Assembly: GCF_026343125.1 (NCBI RefSeq)
Contig: NZ_JAPEMB010000001.1
Coordinates: forward strand, 868,001-932,000
DNA length: 64,000 nucleotides
From: Streptomyces sp. NBC_00094
GTDB taxonomy: Bacteria > Actinomycetota > Actinomycetes > Streptomycetales > Streptomycetaceae
Direction of reading: 5' to 3'
Made by a program: the position numbers and the translations under genes. The notes under the pieces are model-generated. The model was given only the letters and a program-made list of their open reading frames with translations, was not told the origin of the DNA and ran no database searches. Positions 17,542 through 27,479 of this stretch are shown in pieces; position 1 is the stretch's first letter, and the number at the start of each line of letters is the position of its first letter.

Positions 17542-18864
17542 GTGCGCAGACGATCCGTCCTCCTCGCCGCGGGAACCCTGACCGCCTCGCTGGCCACACC
17601 CTTCAGCCGGGCGTTCGTCGCGTCACCCGCCGCACCCGCACCCGCACCCGCACCCGCACCCGTACTCGACCACCGGGTCGAGCGGGACTACGACGGGCGG
17701 TCGTACACCGACCTGTCCTCCGAGCTCGGGAAGGTCCGGGGACTGTCCTCGGGCACCGTCCTGGCCACGTTCCGCACCACGAGCCGCAACCTGGCGATGA
17801 CGCTGATCAGCGCCTCGGACGCGACGAAGCCCGCCACCGACGTCACGGCCCGCGTCAGCGCCGGCAGACTGCAGTTCTCCGTCCGTCACGACGGCGTCGT
17901 GAAACAGAACCACCTCACCCGCACGATGTACGACGACGGCGCACTCCACACCGTGGCCATCACCGTCACCGACACCGGAACCACCTTCCACGCCGACGGG
18001 CGTCCCGTCCTCACCGCGAGCGCCTCGCACTTCTTCGACAGCGCCCCCGGCCTCACCGCGCTCGACATCGCCCGGAACCTCGACAGCGAACACCCGGGCG
18101 GCGAAGGCTTCTACACCGGCACCATCGCGCGCGTCGCCGTCTACGACCGCGCGCTGTCCGAGCAGGAGATCGCCGCCGAGAGCGTCCGCGTGGACCTCGC
18201 CGACCTCGGCCGGATCTCCGCGATCCTCAACTCCGACACCCCGGCCGTCTGGCTGACCACGGGCGACAGCATCACCCACGGCGCCCTGTGGACCAACGGC
18301 TGGCGCAGCTACGCCGAGCACTTCCAGGAGCGGGTGCGCTGGGAGCTCGGCAAGCCGAAGAACAGCGACTTCGTCATCGACACCGGGGTCAGCGGCAGCA
18401 CCACCAAGGACCTGCTCGCGAAGTTCACCGAACGGGTCTCGGTGTTCCGGCCGAAGGTCGTGTCCATCATGCTGGGGACGAACGACGCCGCCACGGCCTC
18501 CACCGGCCCCGCCGTGTACCGGGCCAACCTGCGCAGCCTCGTGAACGACGTCCGCGCGCTGCCCGGCGGGGCGATCCCCCTGCTCCAGACCCCCAACCCC
18601 GTCGACGTGAACCGGTGGCCGAACCGGGCCGCCCTCGCCGACTACGCCCGGATCATGCGCGAGGTCGCGGCGGAACTGGAGGTCGTGCTCATCGACCACC
18701 ACGCCCACTGGCTGGCGAGCAACGGCGGCACCGTGCCCCTCGGCCTCCTCGCCGACGGACTGCACCCGGACCAGCGCGGCCATCTCCTCCTGGCCAAGAA
18801 GATGGTCCGAGACCTGCGTGTCTTCGACCCCGCCAGCCGAGTGTGCGGGCTGACGATCCCCTGA
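17542..18864 (+). CDS. Secreted SGNH/GDSL hydrolase with N-terminal LamG-like domain
   Basis: This 440-residue protein opens with a Tat-type signal (MRRRSVLLAAGTLTASLA), an Ala-Pro linker, and a jelly-roll domain (about 55-225) like the N-terminal domain of secreted sialidases (YDGRSYTDLSSEL; EGFYTGTIARVAVYDRAL). An SGNH esterase domain follows with block I TGDSITHG, block III GTND and block V DGLHPDQRGH. It probably deacetylates or deesterifies an extracellular glycan or lipid, with the first domain binding the substrate. GTG 17542 has a clear GGAGAGGA ribosome-binding site. Confidence 0.88.
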   Translation: MRRRSVLLAAGTLTASLATPFSRAFVASPAAPAPAPAPAPVLDHRVERDYDGRSYTDLSSELGKVRGLSSGTVLATFRTTSRNLAMTLISASDATKPATDVTARVSAGRLQFSVRHDGVVKQNHLTRTMYDDGALHTVAITVTDTGTTFHADGRPVLTASASHFFDSAPGLTALDIARNLDSEHPGGEGFYTGTIARVAVYDRALSEQEIAAESVRVDLADLGRISAILNSDTPAVWLTTGDSITHGALWTNGWRSYAEHFQERVRWELGKPKNSDFVIDTGVSGSTTKDLLAKFTERVSVFRPKVVSIMLGTNDAATASTGPAVYRANLRSLVNDVRALPGGAIPLLQTPNPVDVNRWPNRAALADYARIMREVAAELEVVLIDHHAHWLASNGGTVPLGLLADGLHPDQRGHLLLAKKMVRDLRVFDPASRVCGLTIP

Positions 18865-18954
18865 GCGGGCGTCGGGCCGGCCCCGCGCGGCAGAACCGGA
18901 CGGGCCGTCAGGACGTGTACACGTACGACAGTGATCACTGCGGAAGGAAGCACC

Positions 18955-19872
18955 GTGCACTCCGACGGATCAGGACCGTCCCGCCGAACCGCGCTCGCTC
19001 TGGGCGCCGGTACGGCACTCACGACCGCGCTCGCCCTGGGCGGCGGAACCGCGCAGGCCTTACCGGAGGCGGGCGGCGTCGTCGCGCGGCTGAGGCGCCT
19101 GGAGAGGGAACACACCGCACGGCTGGGCGTGTTCGCCCGCGACCTGCGCACGGGCAGGACCGTGGCGTACCGGGCGAAGGAACGCTTCCCGATGGCCTCC
19201 GTGTTCAAGACGCTGGCCGTCGCGGCCGTCCTGCGCGACCTCGACCACGACGGCGAGTACCTCGCCCGGCGAGTCCACTACTCCCAGGCGTACGTCGACA
19301 GGTCGGGCTACTCGCCGGTCACGGGCCTGGACGAGAACGTCTCGGGCGGCATGACCGTCGCCGAACTCTGCGACGCCACCCTCCGCTTCAGCGACAACGC
19401 CGCCGGCAACCTGCTCCTCAAGGAACTGGGCGGCCCCACCGGCGTCACCCGCTTCTGCCGTTCGATCGGGGACCCCGTCACCCGACTCGACCGATGGGAG
19501 CCCGAGCTCAACTCGGCGGAGCCCTGGCGCGTCACCGACACCACCACCCCGCACGCCATCGGCCTCGACTACGCCCGCCTCGTCCTCGGCGACGCACTGG
19601 AGCCCGACGACCGCCGGCGGCTCACCGACTGGCTGCTCCGCAACACCACCAGCACCGAGAAGTTCCGCCGCGGCCTGCCCGCCGACTGGCTCCTCGCCGA
19701 CAAGACCGGCTCCCCGCGCTACGGCGGCGCCAACGACGTGGGCATCACCTGGCGGCCCGACGGCACGCCGATCGTCCTCGCCGTCCTCACCACCCAGCCG
19801 GAGGAGAACGCCCCGACCGACAACCCGCTCGTGGCCACGACGGCCGCCCTGCTCGCGGAGGCGCTCGGCTGA
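18955..19872 (+). CDS. Class A beta-lactamase, TTA-containing
   Basis: This 305-residue precursor has a Tat-type signal (RRTALALGAGTALTT) and all class A motifs: SVFK (82-85), SDN (146-148), EPELN (182-186) and KTGS (250-253). It hydrolyses beta-lactams outside the membrane and may protect against own or foreign antibiotics or remodel cell wall. GTG 18955 follows GGAAGGAAG. Residue 36 is encoded by TTA (19060-19062), a rare codon read by the bldA tRNA, so translation may depend on development. I noticed no TTA codon in the other genes of the window, though this was a reading by eye. Confidence 0.95.
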   Translation: MHSDGSGPSRRTALALGAGTALTTALALGGGTAQALPEAGGVVARLRRLEREHTARLGVFARDLRTGRTVAYRAKERFPMASVFKTLAVAAVLRDLDHDGEYLARRVHYSQAYVDRSGYSPVTGLDENVSGGMTVAELCDATLRFSDNAAGNLLLKELGGPTGVTRFCRSIGDPVTRLDRWEPELNSAEPWRVTDTTTPHAIGLDYARLVLGDALEPDDRRRLTDWLLRNTTSTEKFRRGLPADWLLADKTGSPRYGGANDVGITWRPDGTPIVLAVLTTQPEENAPTDNPLVATTAALLAEALG

Positions 19873-19913
19873 GAAGTCCCGCGGGACGGAGGCGTCGACC
19901 CGTGTCGGGGAAC

Positions 19914-19988
19914 CCGGAGGCTCTTCGACGCGTTGACCGCGGGAGTTCCTCGACGGGTCGACAGCGGAAGTTCCTCGACGTGTCGACC
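19914..19988. repeat. 25-bp tandem repeat, three units
   Basis: Units at 19914-19938, 19939-19963 and 19964-19988. The last two are nearly identical (GCGG(G/A)AGTTCCTCGACG...), the first matches at about 19 of 25 positions. Each unit contains a GTCGAC or GTTGAC word, so the array is also rich in short palindromes. Confidence 0.65.
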
Positions 19989-20209
19989 GCTCGTCCAACT
20001 CCGTTACCCGACTCCGGCGATGGTGGCGGGCTCGATCTCGCGCTCGCGGCATGATCGATCAAATCGCAGGCGATTACTTTCGGTAATACGACGATAATCC
20101 TGAGTTTCGGTCACACAAGATCGAAAGCCGTCCGCCCTGGCCAGCGCAGGCGGACGTCAGCCGTACGCCCCTCCGCCACTCCATGCAGACCGTACTGCCG
20201 TCAACAGAA

Positions 20210-20235
20210 AAAGCCCTGCAGTTAACACAGGCTTT
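20210..20235. terminator. Hairpin with A/T-rich flanks in the intergenic region
   Basis: AAAGCCCTG (20210-20218) pairs with CAGGCTTT (20228-20235), one base bulged, with a 9-base loop. On the minus strand the stem is followed by GGGCTTTTTC, a rare U-rich end in this genome type. No annotated gene ends just before it on either strand, so it may close an untranslated RNA. Confidence 0.35.
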
Positions 20236-20336
20236 ATCAATGTTTCGGCAGGTCAGGCGGACAAAACCAGCGTAAATCGGATGACCCGAAGTTGGGGGCT
20301 CCCCAATCAGCACATCGTGGGCTTAACTTATGTGCC

Positions 20337-20837
20337 ATGACCTCCCCCCGCTCCTCCTATGGAGGCGGTTACCACACCGCGCCGTCCTTCCCGGACACCC
20401 CGATCTACGACTCCCTGGTCGCGGAGCGGGGCACGCCTCAGATCGCCCCGATCCGAGTGCCCGCCGCCTACGACACCGGCAGCAGCTTCCCCGGAAGCGG
20501 TTCCTACCTGCCGGCGCTCCCCGCGGCGCTGCCCGCCCTCCCGGCGGCGCCCACCCCGTACCCCGCCCCCGCCTATGGCGGCGGGTACGGCTACCCGCAG
20601 CCCTCGCCGCAGATGGCCCCCGCACCGCTCCAGCACGCTCCCGCCCCGTACATCCCGCAGCAGCCGGTGACCCCGCGCGGTTACCCCGGCGGCCAGTACC
20701 CGCAGCAGCCCCGCCCGGCGGCCGCCGGGTACGAGGCGATGCGCCCGGCGGCTCCGCGCCCCGTACCGGCTCAGGTCCCCGCCCCGGCCCCGTATCAGGA
20801 CCCGTACAACCGTCCCTACCAGGGCGGGGGCTACTGA
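20337..20837 (+). CDS. Pro/Tyr/Gly-rich low-complexity protein (DUF6643-like)
   Basis: This 166-residue protein begins MTSPRSSYGGGYHTAPSFPD and contains PIYDSLVAERGTPQIAPIRVP, a segment conserved in a Streptomyces family I recall as DUF6643. The rest is a Pro/Ala/Tyr/Gln repeat-like tail (YGGGYGYP, QQP, PAPAPY) with no signal peptide or membrane helix. Function is unknown. The ATG has no clear ribosome-binding site, and a TAACTT box lies about 10 bp upstream, so a leaderless or near-leaderless transcript is possible. Confidence 0.75.
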   Translation: MTSPRSSYGGGYHTAPSFPDTPIYDSLVAERGTPQIAPIRVPAAYDTGSSFPGSGSYLPALPAALPALPAAPTPYPAPAYGGGYGYPQPSPQMAPAPLQHAPAPYIPQQPVTPRGYPGGQYPQQPRPAAAGYEAMRPAAPRPVPAQVPAPAPYQDPYNRPYQGGGY

Positions 20838-20892
20838 CCGGCCCAAGCGAACCCGGCCGACGGCGGTGCGGAGCGGCTGGCAGGATGACGGT

Positions 20893-21717
20893 ATGTCGAC
20901 ACCCGTACTCCGCTCCGTCCACGTCCACCCGGTGAAGGCCATGCGCGCACTGTCGCGCACGGAGGCCGAGGTGCAGCCCTGGGGACTGGCGCACGACCGA
21001 CGCTGGACGGTCGTGGACGCCGGAGGCAAGATCGTGACCCAGCGCCGTCACCCCCGGATGGCGCTGGCCACGGCGGAGCCCCTGCCGGGCGGCGGGGTCG
21101 CACTGTCCGCCCCCGGCCACCCGACGCTGGAGGTCGAGGTGCCGACCCCCACGACCACGATCACGGTGGAGATCTTCGACGGGTTCGTGGAGGCGGTGCC
21201 GGCGGGTACGGAGGCGGCCGCCTGGCTCTCCGCGTACCTGGAGCAGGACGTCCGGCTCGTCCACATGGACGCGCCCGAGCACCGGCGCCCGGTCGACCCG
21301 GCGTACGCGCTGCCCGGTGAGACCGTGAGCTTCGCCGACGGCTACCCGCTGCTCGCCACCACCACCGCCTCGCTCGACGCGCTGAACTCGCTCATCGCGC
21401 GCGGCGACCGCGCCCACGAGGGCCCCCTGCCCATGAACCGGTTCCGGCCGAACCTGGTGATCGAGGGGACCGACCCCTGGGCGGAGGACGACTGGACCCG
21501 CCTCACCGTCGGCGAGGTCACCTTCCGCGTCGCCCGGCCCTGCGGGCGCTGTGTCGTCACCACGACGAACCAGCTCACCGCCGAGCGCGGGAAGGAGCCG
21601 CTGCGCTCCCTCGCCCTGCACCGCAAGCGGGACGGCCGCACGATCTTCGGGCAGAACCTCGTACCCGAGCACCGTGGCACGGTCCGGGTCGGCGACCCCG
21701 TGAAGATCCTCGACTGA
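20893..21717 (+). CDS. MOSC domain protein (YcbX-like)
   Basis: This 274-residue protein has an N-terminal MOSC beta-barrel (HVHPVKAMRALS, LAHDRRWTVVD, QRRHPRMAL) and a C-terminal MOSC domain with MNRFRPNLVI and the conserved Cys motif RPCGRCVVTT. MOSC proteins bind the molybdenum cofactor and act in reductive detoxification of N-hydroxylated compounds, or carry sulfur. The partner reductase is not encoded here. The start is ATG 20893, 55 bp after the previous stop. Confidence 0.9.
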   Translation: MSTPVLRSVHVHPVKAMRALSRTEAEVQPWGLAHDRRWTVVDAGGKIVTQRRHPRMALATAEPLPGGGVALSAPGHPTLEVEVPTPTTTITVEIFDGFVEAVPAGTEAAAWLSAYLEQDVRLVHMDAPEHRRPVDPAYALPGETVSFADGYPLLATTTASLDALNSLIARGDRAHEGPLPMNRFRPNLVIEGTDPWAEDDWTRLTVGEVTFRVARPCGRCVVTTTNQLTAERGKEPLRSLALHRKRDGRTIFGQNLVPEHRGTVRVGDPVKILD

Positions 21718-21819
21718 CGACCGGACGAGCCGCGCGACCCGCCCGATCCGCCCGACAGGCGGGGAACGCTCACCCAGGGCACACTCGTTGGAGCAGTGGC
21801 GATCAACGAGGGGGCCGAC

Positions 21820-22428
21820 ATGCGCGCAGCCACAGGAGTCTGGCGCTGGCGACGCAATCCCCTGCGCCGGAGCACGGATCTCATAGAGGCGTGGGTCGCC
21901 TTCGCGGCGGCCGCGCTGCTCTGCGTCGCCGTGCCCCTGGCCGGCTGGACGGTGGGTTCGTCCACGAACGGCTCGCTCCAGCGCGCGGTGCGCGTGCAGC
22001 AGGAGCAGCGGCTGCCGACGACCGCCCGGGTGGTGCGCGCGGCCGACGAGCCCACGGGCGGAGACCGTACCGGCGCGGACACCGGGGAGGCGGGTCTGCG
22101 CCGCTCCGTGGTGGCGCGGTGGACCTCCCCGGACGGCACGGCACGTACGGGCACGGTGACCACGGCGCGGGGGCACTCCGCGCCGGGTGACACCTTCTCC
22201 TTCTGGACGGACCGGGACGGGCGCCCGACGTCCCCGCCCATGCCGGCGGGTACGGCCCGCGCCCACGCGGCCATCGCCGGTCTGATGGCGGCGCTCCTCA
22301 CCGGGCTCCTCGTCGAGACCGTCCGCCGCCTCGCCGTACGCCGGCTCGTCCTGCGGCGGTACGCCCGCCTGGACCGCGCGTGGGCCTCGGCCGGTCCCGA
22401 CTGGGGCCGCGCCGACACCGGCAGCTGA
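21820..22428 (+). CDS. Rv1733c-like two-helix membrane protein
   Basis: This 202-residue protein begins with RRNPLRRSTDLIEAW, the hallmark of actinobacterial Rv1733c-family membrane proteins, then a first transmembrane helix (about 32-52), an extracytoplasmic loop (VVARWTSPDGTARTGTV), and a second helix (about 148-168) with a basic tail. The function is unknown. The ATG has GAGGGGG just upstream. Confidence 0.82.
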   Translation: MRAATGVWRWRRNPLRRSTDLIEAWVAFAAAALLCVAVPLAGWTVGSSTNGSLQRAVRVQQEQRLPTTARVVRAADEPTGGDRTGADTGEAGLRRSVVARWTSPDGTARTGTVTTARGHSAPGDTFSFWTDRDGRPTSPPMPAGTARAHAAIAGLMAALLTGLLVETVRRLAVRRLVLRRYARLDRAWASAGPDWGRADTGS

Positions 22429-22600
22429 CCCGCGTCCGCGGCGGCGATCCCCCGCACGGTCAGCGGCGACAGCCCCGTAACGGCACCGGCGACCCACCCG
22501 TACGGGTAAGCCCTCACGACCCGTCAACCGCCCGGCGCCGCGCGCGCTACGGTGGGGCATCGGATCAGCGGCGAGGCGCGAGGCGGGGCAGGGCACACCC

Positions 22601-25012
22601 ATGGCACAGGGCACGGTCCAGGTGACGCACACCGGTACATCGCGGTGGCGGCGCCGCACGGGTGAGTACGCCTCCCTCGCCGCCGCCCTGGAGGCCGCGA
22701 ACGACGGGGACGTGCTCACCGTCGCGCCCGGCACCTACCGGGAGAACCTGGTCATGCGGCGGGCCGTCACCCTGCGCGGCCCCGAGGGCGGGGTCGGCTC
22801 CGTGCGGATCGCGCCGCCGGACGGGGTGGCGCTGACCGTCCGCGCCTCCGTCACCGTCCAGGACCTGCACATCGAGGGACAGGACGTGGCCGCGCCGGCC
22901 CTGCTGATCGAGGACGGCACCCCGGAACTGCTCGACCTGCGGATCATGACCCGCTCGGCCGCCGGGATCGAGGTCCGCGGCGCCGCCCGCCCGACGGTCC
23001 GCCGCTGCACGATCGACAACCCGGCCGGTGTCGGCATCGCCGTCGTCGACGGCGCGGGCGGGGTCTTCGAGGAGTGCGAGGTGGTCTCCGCCGGGCAGGC
23101 GGGCGTATCGGTGCGCGGCGGGGCGCATCCGCGGCTTGAGCGCTGCCGGGTGCACCACTCCTCGGGCGCCGGGATCGCCGTCACCGGCGAGGGCAGCGGC
23201 CTGGAGGGCGTCGGCTGCGAGGTGTACGAGATCAAGGGCGCGGGCCTCCAGATCGCGGCCCGCGCCACCGCGCACCTCACCGACTCGTCGGTGCACCGCA
23301 CCTCGGCGGACGGCATCACGCTCGACACGGACGCCGTGCTGACGCTCTCGGACTGCGACATCCACGACGTCCCGGAGAACGCGGTCGACCTGCGCTCGCG
23401 CTCGGTGCTGACCCTGACCCGGTCGACGGTCCGCCGCTTCGGCCGCAACGGCCTCTCCGTGTGGGACCCGGGGACGCGGGTGGACGCCAACCAGTGCGAG
23501 ATCCACGACAGTACGGGCGACTATCCGGCGGTGTGGGTGAGCGACGGGGCCACCGCCGTCCTCGACGCCTGCCGGGTGCACGACGTGCCGGACGCGTTGT
23601 TCGTCCTCGACCGGGGCTCGCGCGTGGACGTGGTCGACAGCGACCTGTCGCAGGTGCGGAACACGGCGGTGTCGGTGAGCGACGGGGCGACGGCCCAGCT
23701 CGACGACTGCCGGATCCGGGAGGCCTCCACGGGCGCCTGGTTCCGGGACCACGGCAGCGGCGGCACCCTGGCGGGATGCACGATCGACGCCGTGCAGACC
23801 GGGGTCATCGTGACCAAGGGCGCCGACCCGACCATCGAGCGGTGCACGGTCACCTCGCCCGCCGAGGCCGGTTTCTACGTGTCGGCCGAGGGCCGCGGCT
23901 CCTTCCACGGCTGCCGGGTCACGGGCAGCGGCGGGTACGGCTTCCACGTGACGGACGGCTGCCGGACGAGTCTGCGCAAGTGCCGTACGGAACGGTGTGC
24001 GCGCGGCGGGTACGAGTTCCCGGAGGAGGGCGCGGCAGCGGAGGACTGCACCAGCGACGAGAGCGCGGTGCGCTCCTCCGTACCGGACGGCGGCACCGTC
24101 CTGACGGCCACGCAGTCGCCCGGGCTCCTCGGGACCGTCCCCGTGCCGCGCGTCCAGCCGGCCGCTCCGGCGCCGGTGGTGGCGGAGCCCGCTCCCGAGG
24201 CCCGTGCCTCGCACGACGTGCTCGGCGAACTGGACGCCCTGGTGGGCCTGGAGAGCGTCAAGCACGAGGTGCGGACCCTCACCAACATGATCGAGGTGGG
24301 ACGCCGGCGTCAGGAGGCGGGGCTCAAGGCGGCCTCGGTCCGCCGCCATCTGGTCTTCACCGGCAACCCCGGCACCGGCAAGACGACCGTGGCCCGGTTG
24401 TACGGGGAGATCCTCGCCTCCCTCGGGGTGCTGGAGCGGGGACACCTGGTGGAGGTCTCCCGGGTGGACCTGGTCGGCGAGCACATCGGCTCGACCGCGA
24501 TCCGCACGCAGGAGGCCTTCGACCGGGCGCGCGGCGGGGTGCTGTTCGTCGACGAGGCGTACGCGCTCTCGCCGGAGGACTCGGGGCGGGACTTCGGCCG
24601 GGAGGCGATCGACACCCTGGTGAAGCTGATGGAGGACCACCGGGACGCGGTGGTGGTGATCGTCGCCGGGTACACGGCGGAGATGGAGCGCTTCCTCACC
24701 GTCAACCCCGGTGTGGCATCGCGCTTCTCACGGACCATCAGCTTCGGCGACTACGCGCCGGACGAGCTCCTCCGGATCGTGGGACAGCAGGCCGACGAGC
24801 ACGAGTACCGGCTCGCGCCGGGTACGGACGACGCGCTGCTCACGTACTTCACGAAGCTTCCCAAGGGTCCGGCCTTCGGCAACGGCCGTACGGCGCGCCA
24901 GACGTTCGAGTCGATGGTGGAGCGGCACGCGGGCAGGGTGTCCGCGCTCGCCGAGCCGACCACGGACGACCTGACCCTTCTCTATTCGGAGGACCTCCCC
25001 GAACTCCCGTGA
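22601..25012 (+). CDS. Right-handed beta-helix / AAA+ ATPase fusion (CbxX/SpoVK-like)
   Basis: This 803-residue protein fuses about 500 residues of right-handed parallel beta-helix (repeated units such as [17 protein letters not shown] and [17 protein letters not shown]) to a C-terminal AAA+ domain of the CbxX/EccA group. In the latter, GNPGTGKTT (about 588-596) is Walker A, VLFVDEAY (about 646) Walker B, and VASRFSRT contains the arginine finger. There is no signal peptide, so the beta-helix is cytoplasmic and probably recognises a substrate for the remodelling ATPase. Its last 31 bp overlap the end of the opposite gene. Confidence 0.9.
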   Translation: MAQGTVQVTHTGTSRWRRRTGEYASLAAALEAANDGDVLTVAPGTYRENLVMRRAVTLRGPEGGVGSVRIAPPDGVALTVRASVTVQDLHIEGQDVAAPALLIEDGTPELLDLRIMTRSAAGIEVRGAARPTVRRCTIDNPAGVGIAVVDGAGGVFEECEVVSAGQAGVSVRGGAHPRLERCRVHHSSGAGIAVTGEGSGLEGVGCEVYEIKGAGLQIAARATAHLTDSSVHRTSADGITLDTDAVLTLSDCDIHDVPENAVDLRSRSVLTLTRSTVRRFGRNGLSVWDPGTRVDANQCEIHDSTGDYPAVWVSDGATAVLDACRVHDVPDALFVLDRGSRVDVVDSDLSQVRNTAVSVSDGATAQLDDCRIREASTGAWFRDHGSGGTLAGCTIDAVQTGVIVTKGADPTIERCTVTSPAEAGFYVSAEGRGSFHGCRVTGSGGYGFHVTDGCRTSLRKCRTERCARGGYEFPEEGAAAEDCTSDESAVRSSVPDGGTVLTATQSPGLLGTVPVPRVQPAAPAPVVAEPAPEARASHDVLGELDALVGLESVKHEVRTLTNMIEVGRRRQEAGLKAASVRRHLVFTGNPGTGKTTVARLYGEILASLGVLERGHLVEVSRVDLVGEHIGSTAIRTQEAFDRARGGVLFVDEAYALSPEDSGRDFGREAIDTLVKLMEDHRDAVVVIVAGYTAEMERFLTVNPGVASRFSRTISFGDYAPDELLRIVGQQADEHEYRLAPGTDDALLTYFTKLPKGPAFGNGRTARQTFESMVERHAGRVSALAEPTTDDLTLLYSEDLPELP

Positions 25013-27345
25013 CGGTCGGCGTCGTTGGGCTCGCGCTGGTGGGGCAGGGCAGGGGGAAGCCGGTCGAGGAGGCCGGAGCGCCGGTCGGCGAAGGCCGGGT
25101 CGGCCTGGTAGTCGGAGTGGCCCAGGATCGGTTCGGGCAGCGGGTGTTCACGGGTGCGGCCGTACGCGACGGGGTCGAGCAGCACGTCCCCGTCGACGGC
25201 CGGCCGGCCGTCCTCGGCGGGCACCCGGACAGGGCCGCCGATGGGGTCGGTGGCGCGGTGGAGGTTGCTCCAGCAGTGGACCGTGCGGTGGAGGGCGCGC
25301 AGCGCCTCGGGTCCGAAGTAGGCGGGGAACCAGCGGCCGTAGAGCCGCTCCAGTGGTGAGCCGTAGGTGAGCAGCGCGACCCGGCGGCGGGTGGTGGGCG
25401 CCAGCTGCCAGACGGCGGCCGCGGCGAGGACGCTGCCCTGGGAGTGGCCGGAGATGACGAGCCGGCCGCCGGTGCGGCGGGTCCAGGAGCTCATGCGCCA
25501 GGTGAGGTCGGGGACGGCCCGTTCGGCGTAGCAGGGCGGGGCGAAGGGGTGGGCGGCGCGCGGCCAGAAGGTGCCGACGTCCCAGAGGATGCCGATGGTG
25601 CGGCGGGCCGAGGCGTCCTTGTAGGCGCGGCGGCCCCAGGTGACGAAGAGCAGGAAGCCGAAGCCGACCATCCAGGAGCCGAGGGCCTGGGCGGCCGAGG
25701 CGGCGGAGGCGAGCGCGGGGTGGGCGCCGTCGAAGGCCCGGCCGGGAACGTTTCCGCTGGCCCAGGCGCCGGCGACGGAGCCGGCCCCGAGGAGCAGGGT
25801 GGCGCCGGAGACGACGCCGACGAGGACGGGTGCCGAGTCGGTGAGCGCCGCGCGGGCCCGGCCGGCCGCGATCTGTCCCGTACGGACCGGGTCGGGTGCG
25901 TCCGTGGCGTCGTAGTCGGCCTCGACGACCGGCCGGAGCCGCCGGGCCGTGAGGAGGGTCCGTACGACGAGGAGGGCGGCGGGCGCGAGCAGCAGCAGAA
26001 GCAGGACGGGGATCACGGACGCCTGCCAGCTGAGCAGCACGGGCGGCCCGATACGGGGCCCCTGTCCGGCGGCTCCCGGCCCGTCGAGCCAGTCGGCGAC
26101 GCGCTGGGCGACGCCGCCGGACATGACCCCGGCGAGCGCGCAGGCGAGCATGGCGACGGCGGGGCCGCCGAGGCCGCGCAGGGCGGTGCGCGGGTCCCTG
26201 CGGGGCCGCTGGAGGAGCAGGGCGACGACACCGAGGGCGACGACCAGGCCGCCCTGGGCGAGGGTGAGGGCCCCGAAGACGGCGTCTCCGGGGAGGGTGC
26301 CCGCGGAGACCCAGCCGGGGCGCGACCAGCCGGCGTACAGGGCGGTGAGGGCGAGCAGGGCGAGGGCGGAGCCGGGCAGCCAGGAGACGAGGGCCCGCTC
26401 GACGCGCAGGTCGAGGCGGCGCTCGCTGCGGCCGCGACGGCACACGACCCACAGCACGACGGCGCAGAGGGTGACGAGGGCCCCCTGCAGGGCGAGGCCG
26501 AACGCGGCGCGCGCGCCGGTGTCGTGGCGAGCGGTGGCGGTGCCGAGGGCCGCGGCGACGGTGAGGAACCCGGCGGCGGTGTGCGCGGCCCGGAGCCGGG
26601 CGACGAGCCGCCGCCCGTACCAGAATCCCGGGCGCCCGAGCGCGGGGCGCGGCTCCTCGTCGGCCCCGGCCTCCGGGGCGGCGGGCCGCGGCTCCGGTGC
26701 CGGGGCGTCGTGGCCGGCGGGCGGGCGCTGCGCCTCGTACGCGCTCCACGTGCGGTTGGACAGGTACCAGAGCAGGCCGACGAGCGCGGTCGGCACCAGT
26801 GCGGCGAGGGCCAGGCGGCGCCCGGGCGAGGACCACCAGCCGCCGCGGTCGGCCGCGAGGAAGCCGAGCCAGGAGGACGCGTCGGCGCAGGCGGCGGTTC
26901 CGGCGCACTGCCAGGCCGTCAGATCGAGCGCGACCTCGCAGGCCGCGGCGGTGAGGAGCACGGTGAGGGTGAGGGCGACGAGCCGGACGAGGACCCCGTA
27001 CAGCCGGACGAGTCCCGGTCGGCCCACGGTCGGCGGGCGCATCCAGTGGGCCAGGTTGGCGACCATGAAGGGCAGGAGCAGCAGCCAGAGGGCGCGGGCG
27101 CCGTCGCCCGAGGTGAGGTTGGACCAGCAGTACGCCTCCGGGACCGGGCGCGCCGCGTACCGCTCGGGGTGGTCCTCGGCGTCGAGGTCCTCGGCACGCC
27201 GGTGCACGGCGGCGGTGCGGTCTCCGGTCACTCGCACGGTCCTGGGATCGTCCAGCATGTCCTGCGGGGTGGCTCCGCCGACTCCGTGGACGAGGAGTTC
27301 GAGCGCCGCGCCCCCGGTCTCCGGGGCGGGTGTGGCAGGGGACAC
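24982..27345 (-). CDS. Large membrane alpha/beta hydrolase-like protein
   Basis: This 787-residue protein starts with an alpha/beta hydrolase-type strand ([13 protein letters not shown]), runs through about ten hydrophobic helices (about 85-560), and returns to a hydrolase segment with the nucleophile elbow [13 protein letters not shown] (Ser about 632) and a later His (LHRTVHCW or GHSDYQ). This looks like a serine hydrolase fold interrupted by a membrane domain. The enzyme's substrate is unknown; a lipid is plausible. GTG 27345 follows GAGGAAG. The C-terminus ([13 protein letters not shown]) is encoded over the end of the convergent AAA+ gene. Confidence 0.8.
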   Translation of the reverse strand: MSPATPAPETGGAALELLVHGVGGATPQDMLDDPRTVRVTGDRTAAVHRRAEDLDAEDHPERYAARPVPEAYCWSNLTSGDGARALWLLLLPFMVANLAHWMRPPTVGRPGLVRLYGVLVRLVALTLTVLLTAAACEVALDLTAWQCAGTAACADASSWLGFLAADRGGWWSSPGRRLALAALVPTALVGLLWYLSNRTWSAYEAQRPPAGHDAPAPEPRPAAPEAGADEEPRPALGRPGFWYGRRLVARLRAAHTAAGFLTVAAALGTATARHDTGARAAFGLALQGALVTLCAVVLWVVCRRGRSERRLDLRVERALVSWLPGSALALLALTALYAGWSRPGWVSAGTLPGDAVFGALTLAQGGLVVALGVVALLLQRPRRDPRTALRGLGGPAVAMLACALAGVMSGGVAQRVADWLDGPGAAGQGPRIGPPVLLSWQASVIPVLLLLLLAPAALLVVRTLLTARRLRPVVEADYDATDAPDPVRTGQIAAGRARAALTDSAPVLVGVVSGATLLLGAGSVAGAWASGNVPGRAFDGAHPALASAASAAQALGSWMVGFGFLLFVTWGRRAYKDASARRTIGILWDVGTFWPRAAHPFAPPCYAERAVPDLTWRMSSWTRRTGGRLVISGHSQGSVLAAAAVWQLAPTTRRRVALLTYGSPLERLYGRWFPAYFGPEALRALHRTVHCWSNLHRATDPIGGPVRVPAEDGRPAVDGDVLLDPVAYGRTREHPLPEPILGHSDYQADPAFADRRSGLLDRLPPALPHQREPNDADRHGSSGRSSE

Positions 27346-27479
27346 TTAGGGGACTTCCTCTCTGAGTGGGAGGATGCGACGTCGGCATCAGGATCGCGGA
27401 CGACCGTGCGACCGCGCACGGTCTCTCACCGAATCCGACACTGATCCCCTTGTCTCCTGCGGAAGGACCGGCCCCGGCG

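Larger units (their letters stand above)
19873..20336. other. 464-bp intergenic region: tandem repeat, AT-richer tract, hairpins
   Basis: The left part holds a 25-bp tandem repeat (19914-19988). The right part (20041-20336) is clearly less GC-rich than any coding region here and contains a hairpin AAAGCCCTG/CAGGCTTT (20210-20235) and a second hairpin TTGGGG-GCT-CCCCAA (20292-20306). No ORF with normal codon bias is seen on either strand. It may be a long promoter/leader of the next gene or carry a small RNA. Confidence 0.5.

Noticed and set aside
20074..20313. 79-residue minus-strand reading in the AT-richer gap
   Set aside because: Cys- and Arg-rich, without codon bias or a ribosome-binding site.
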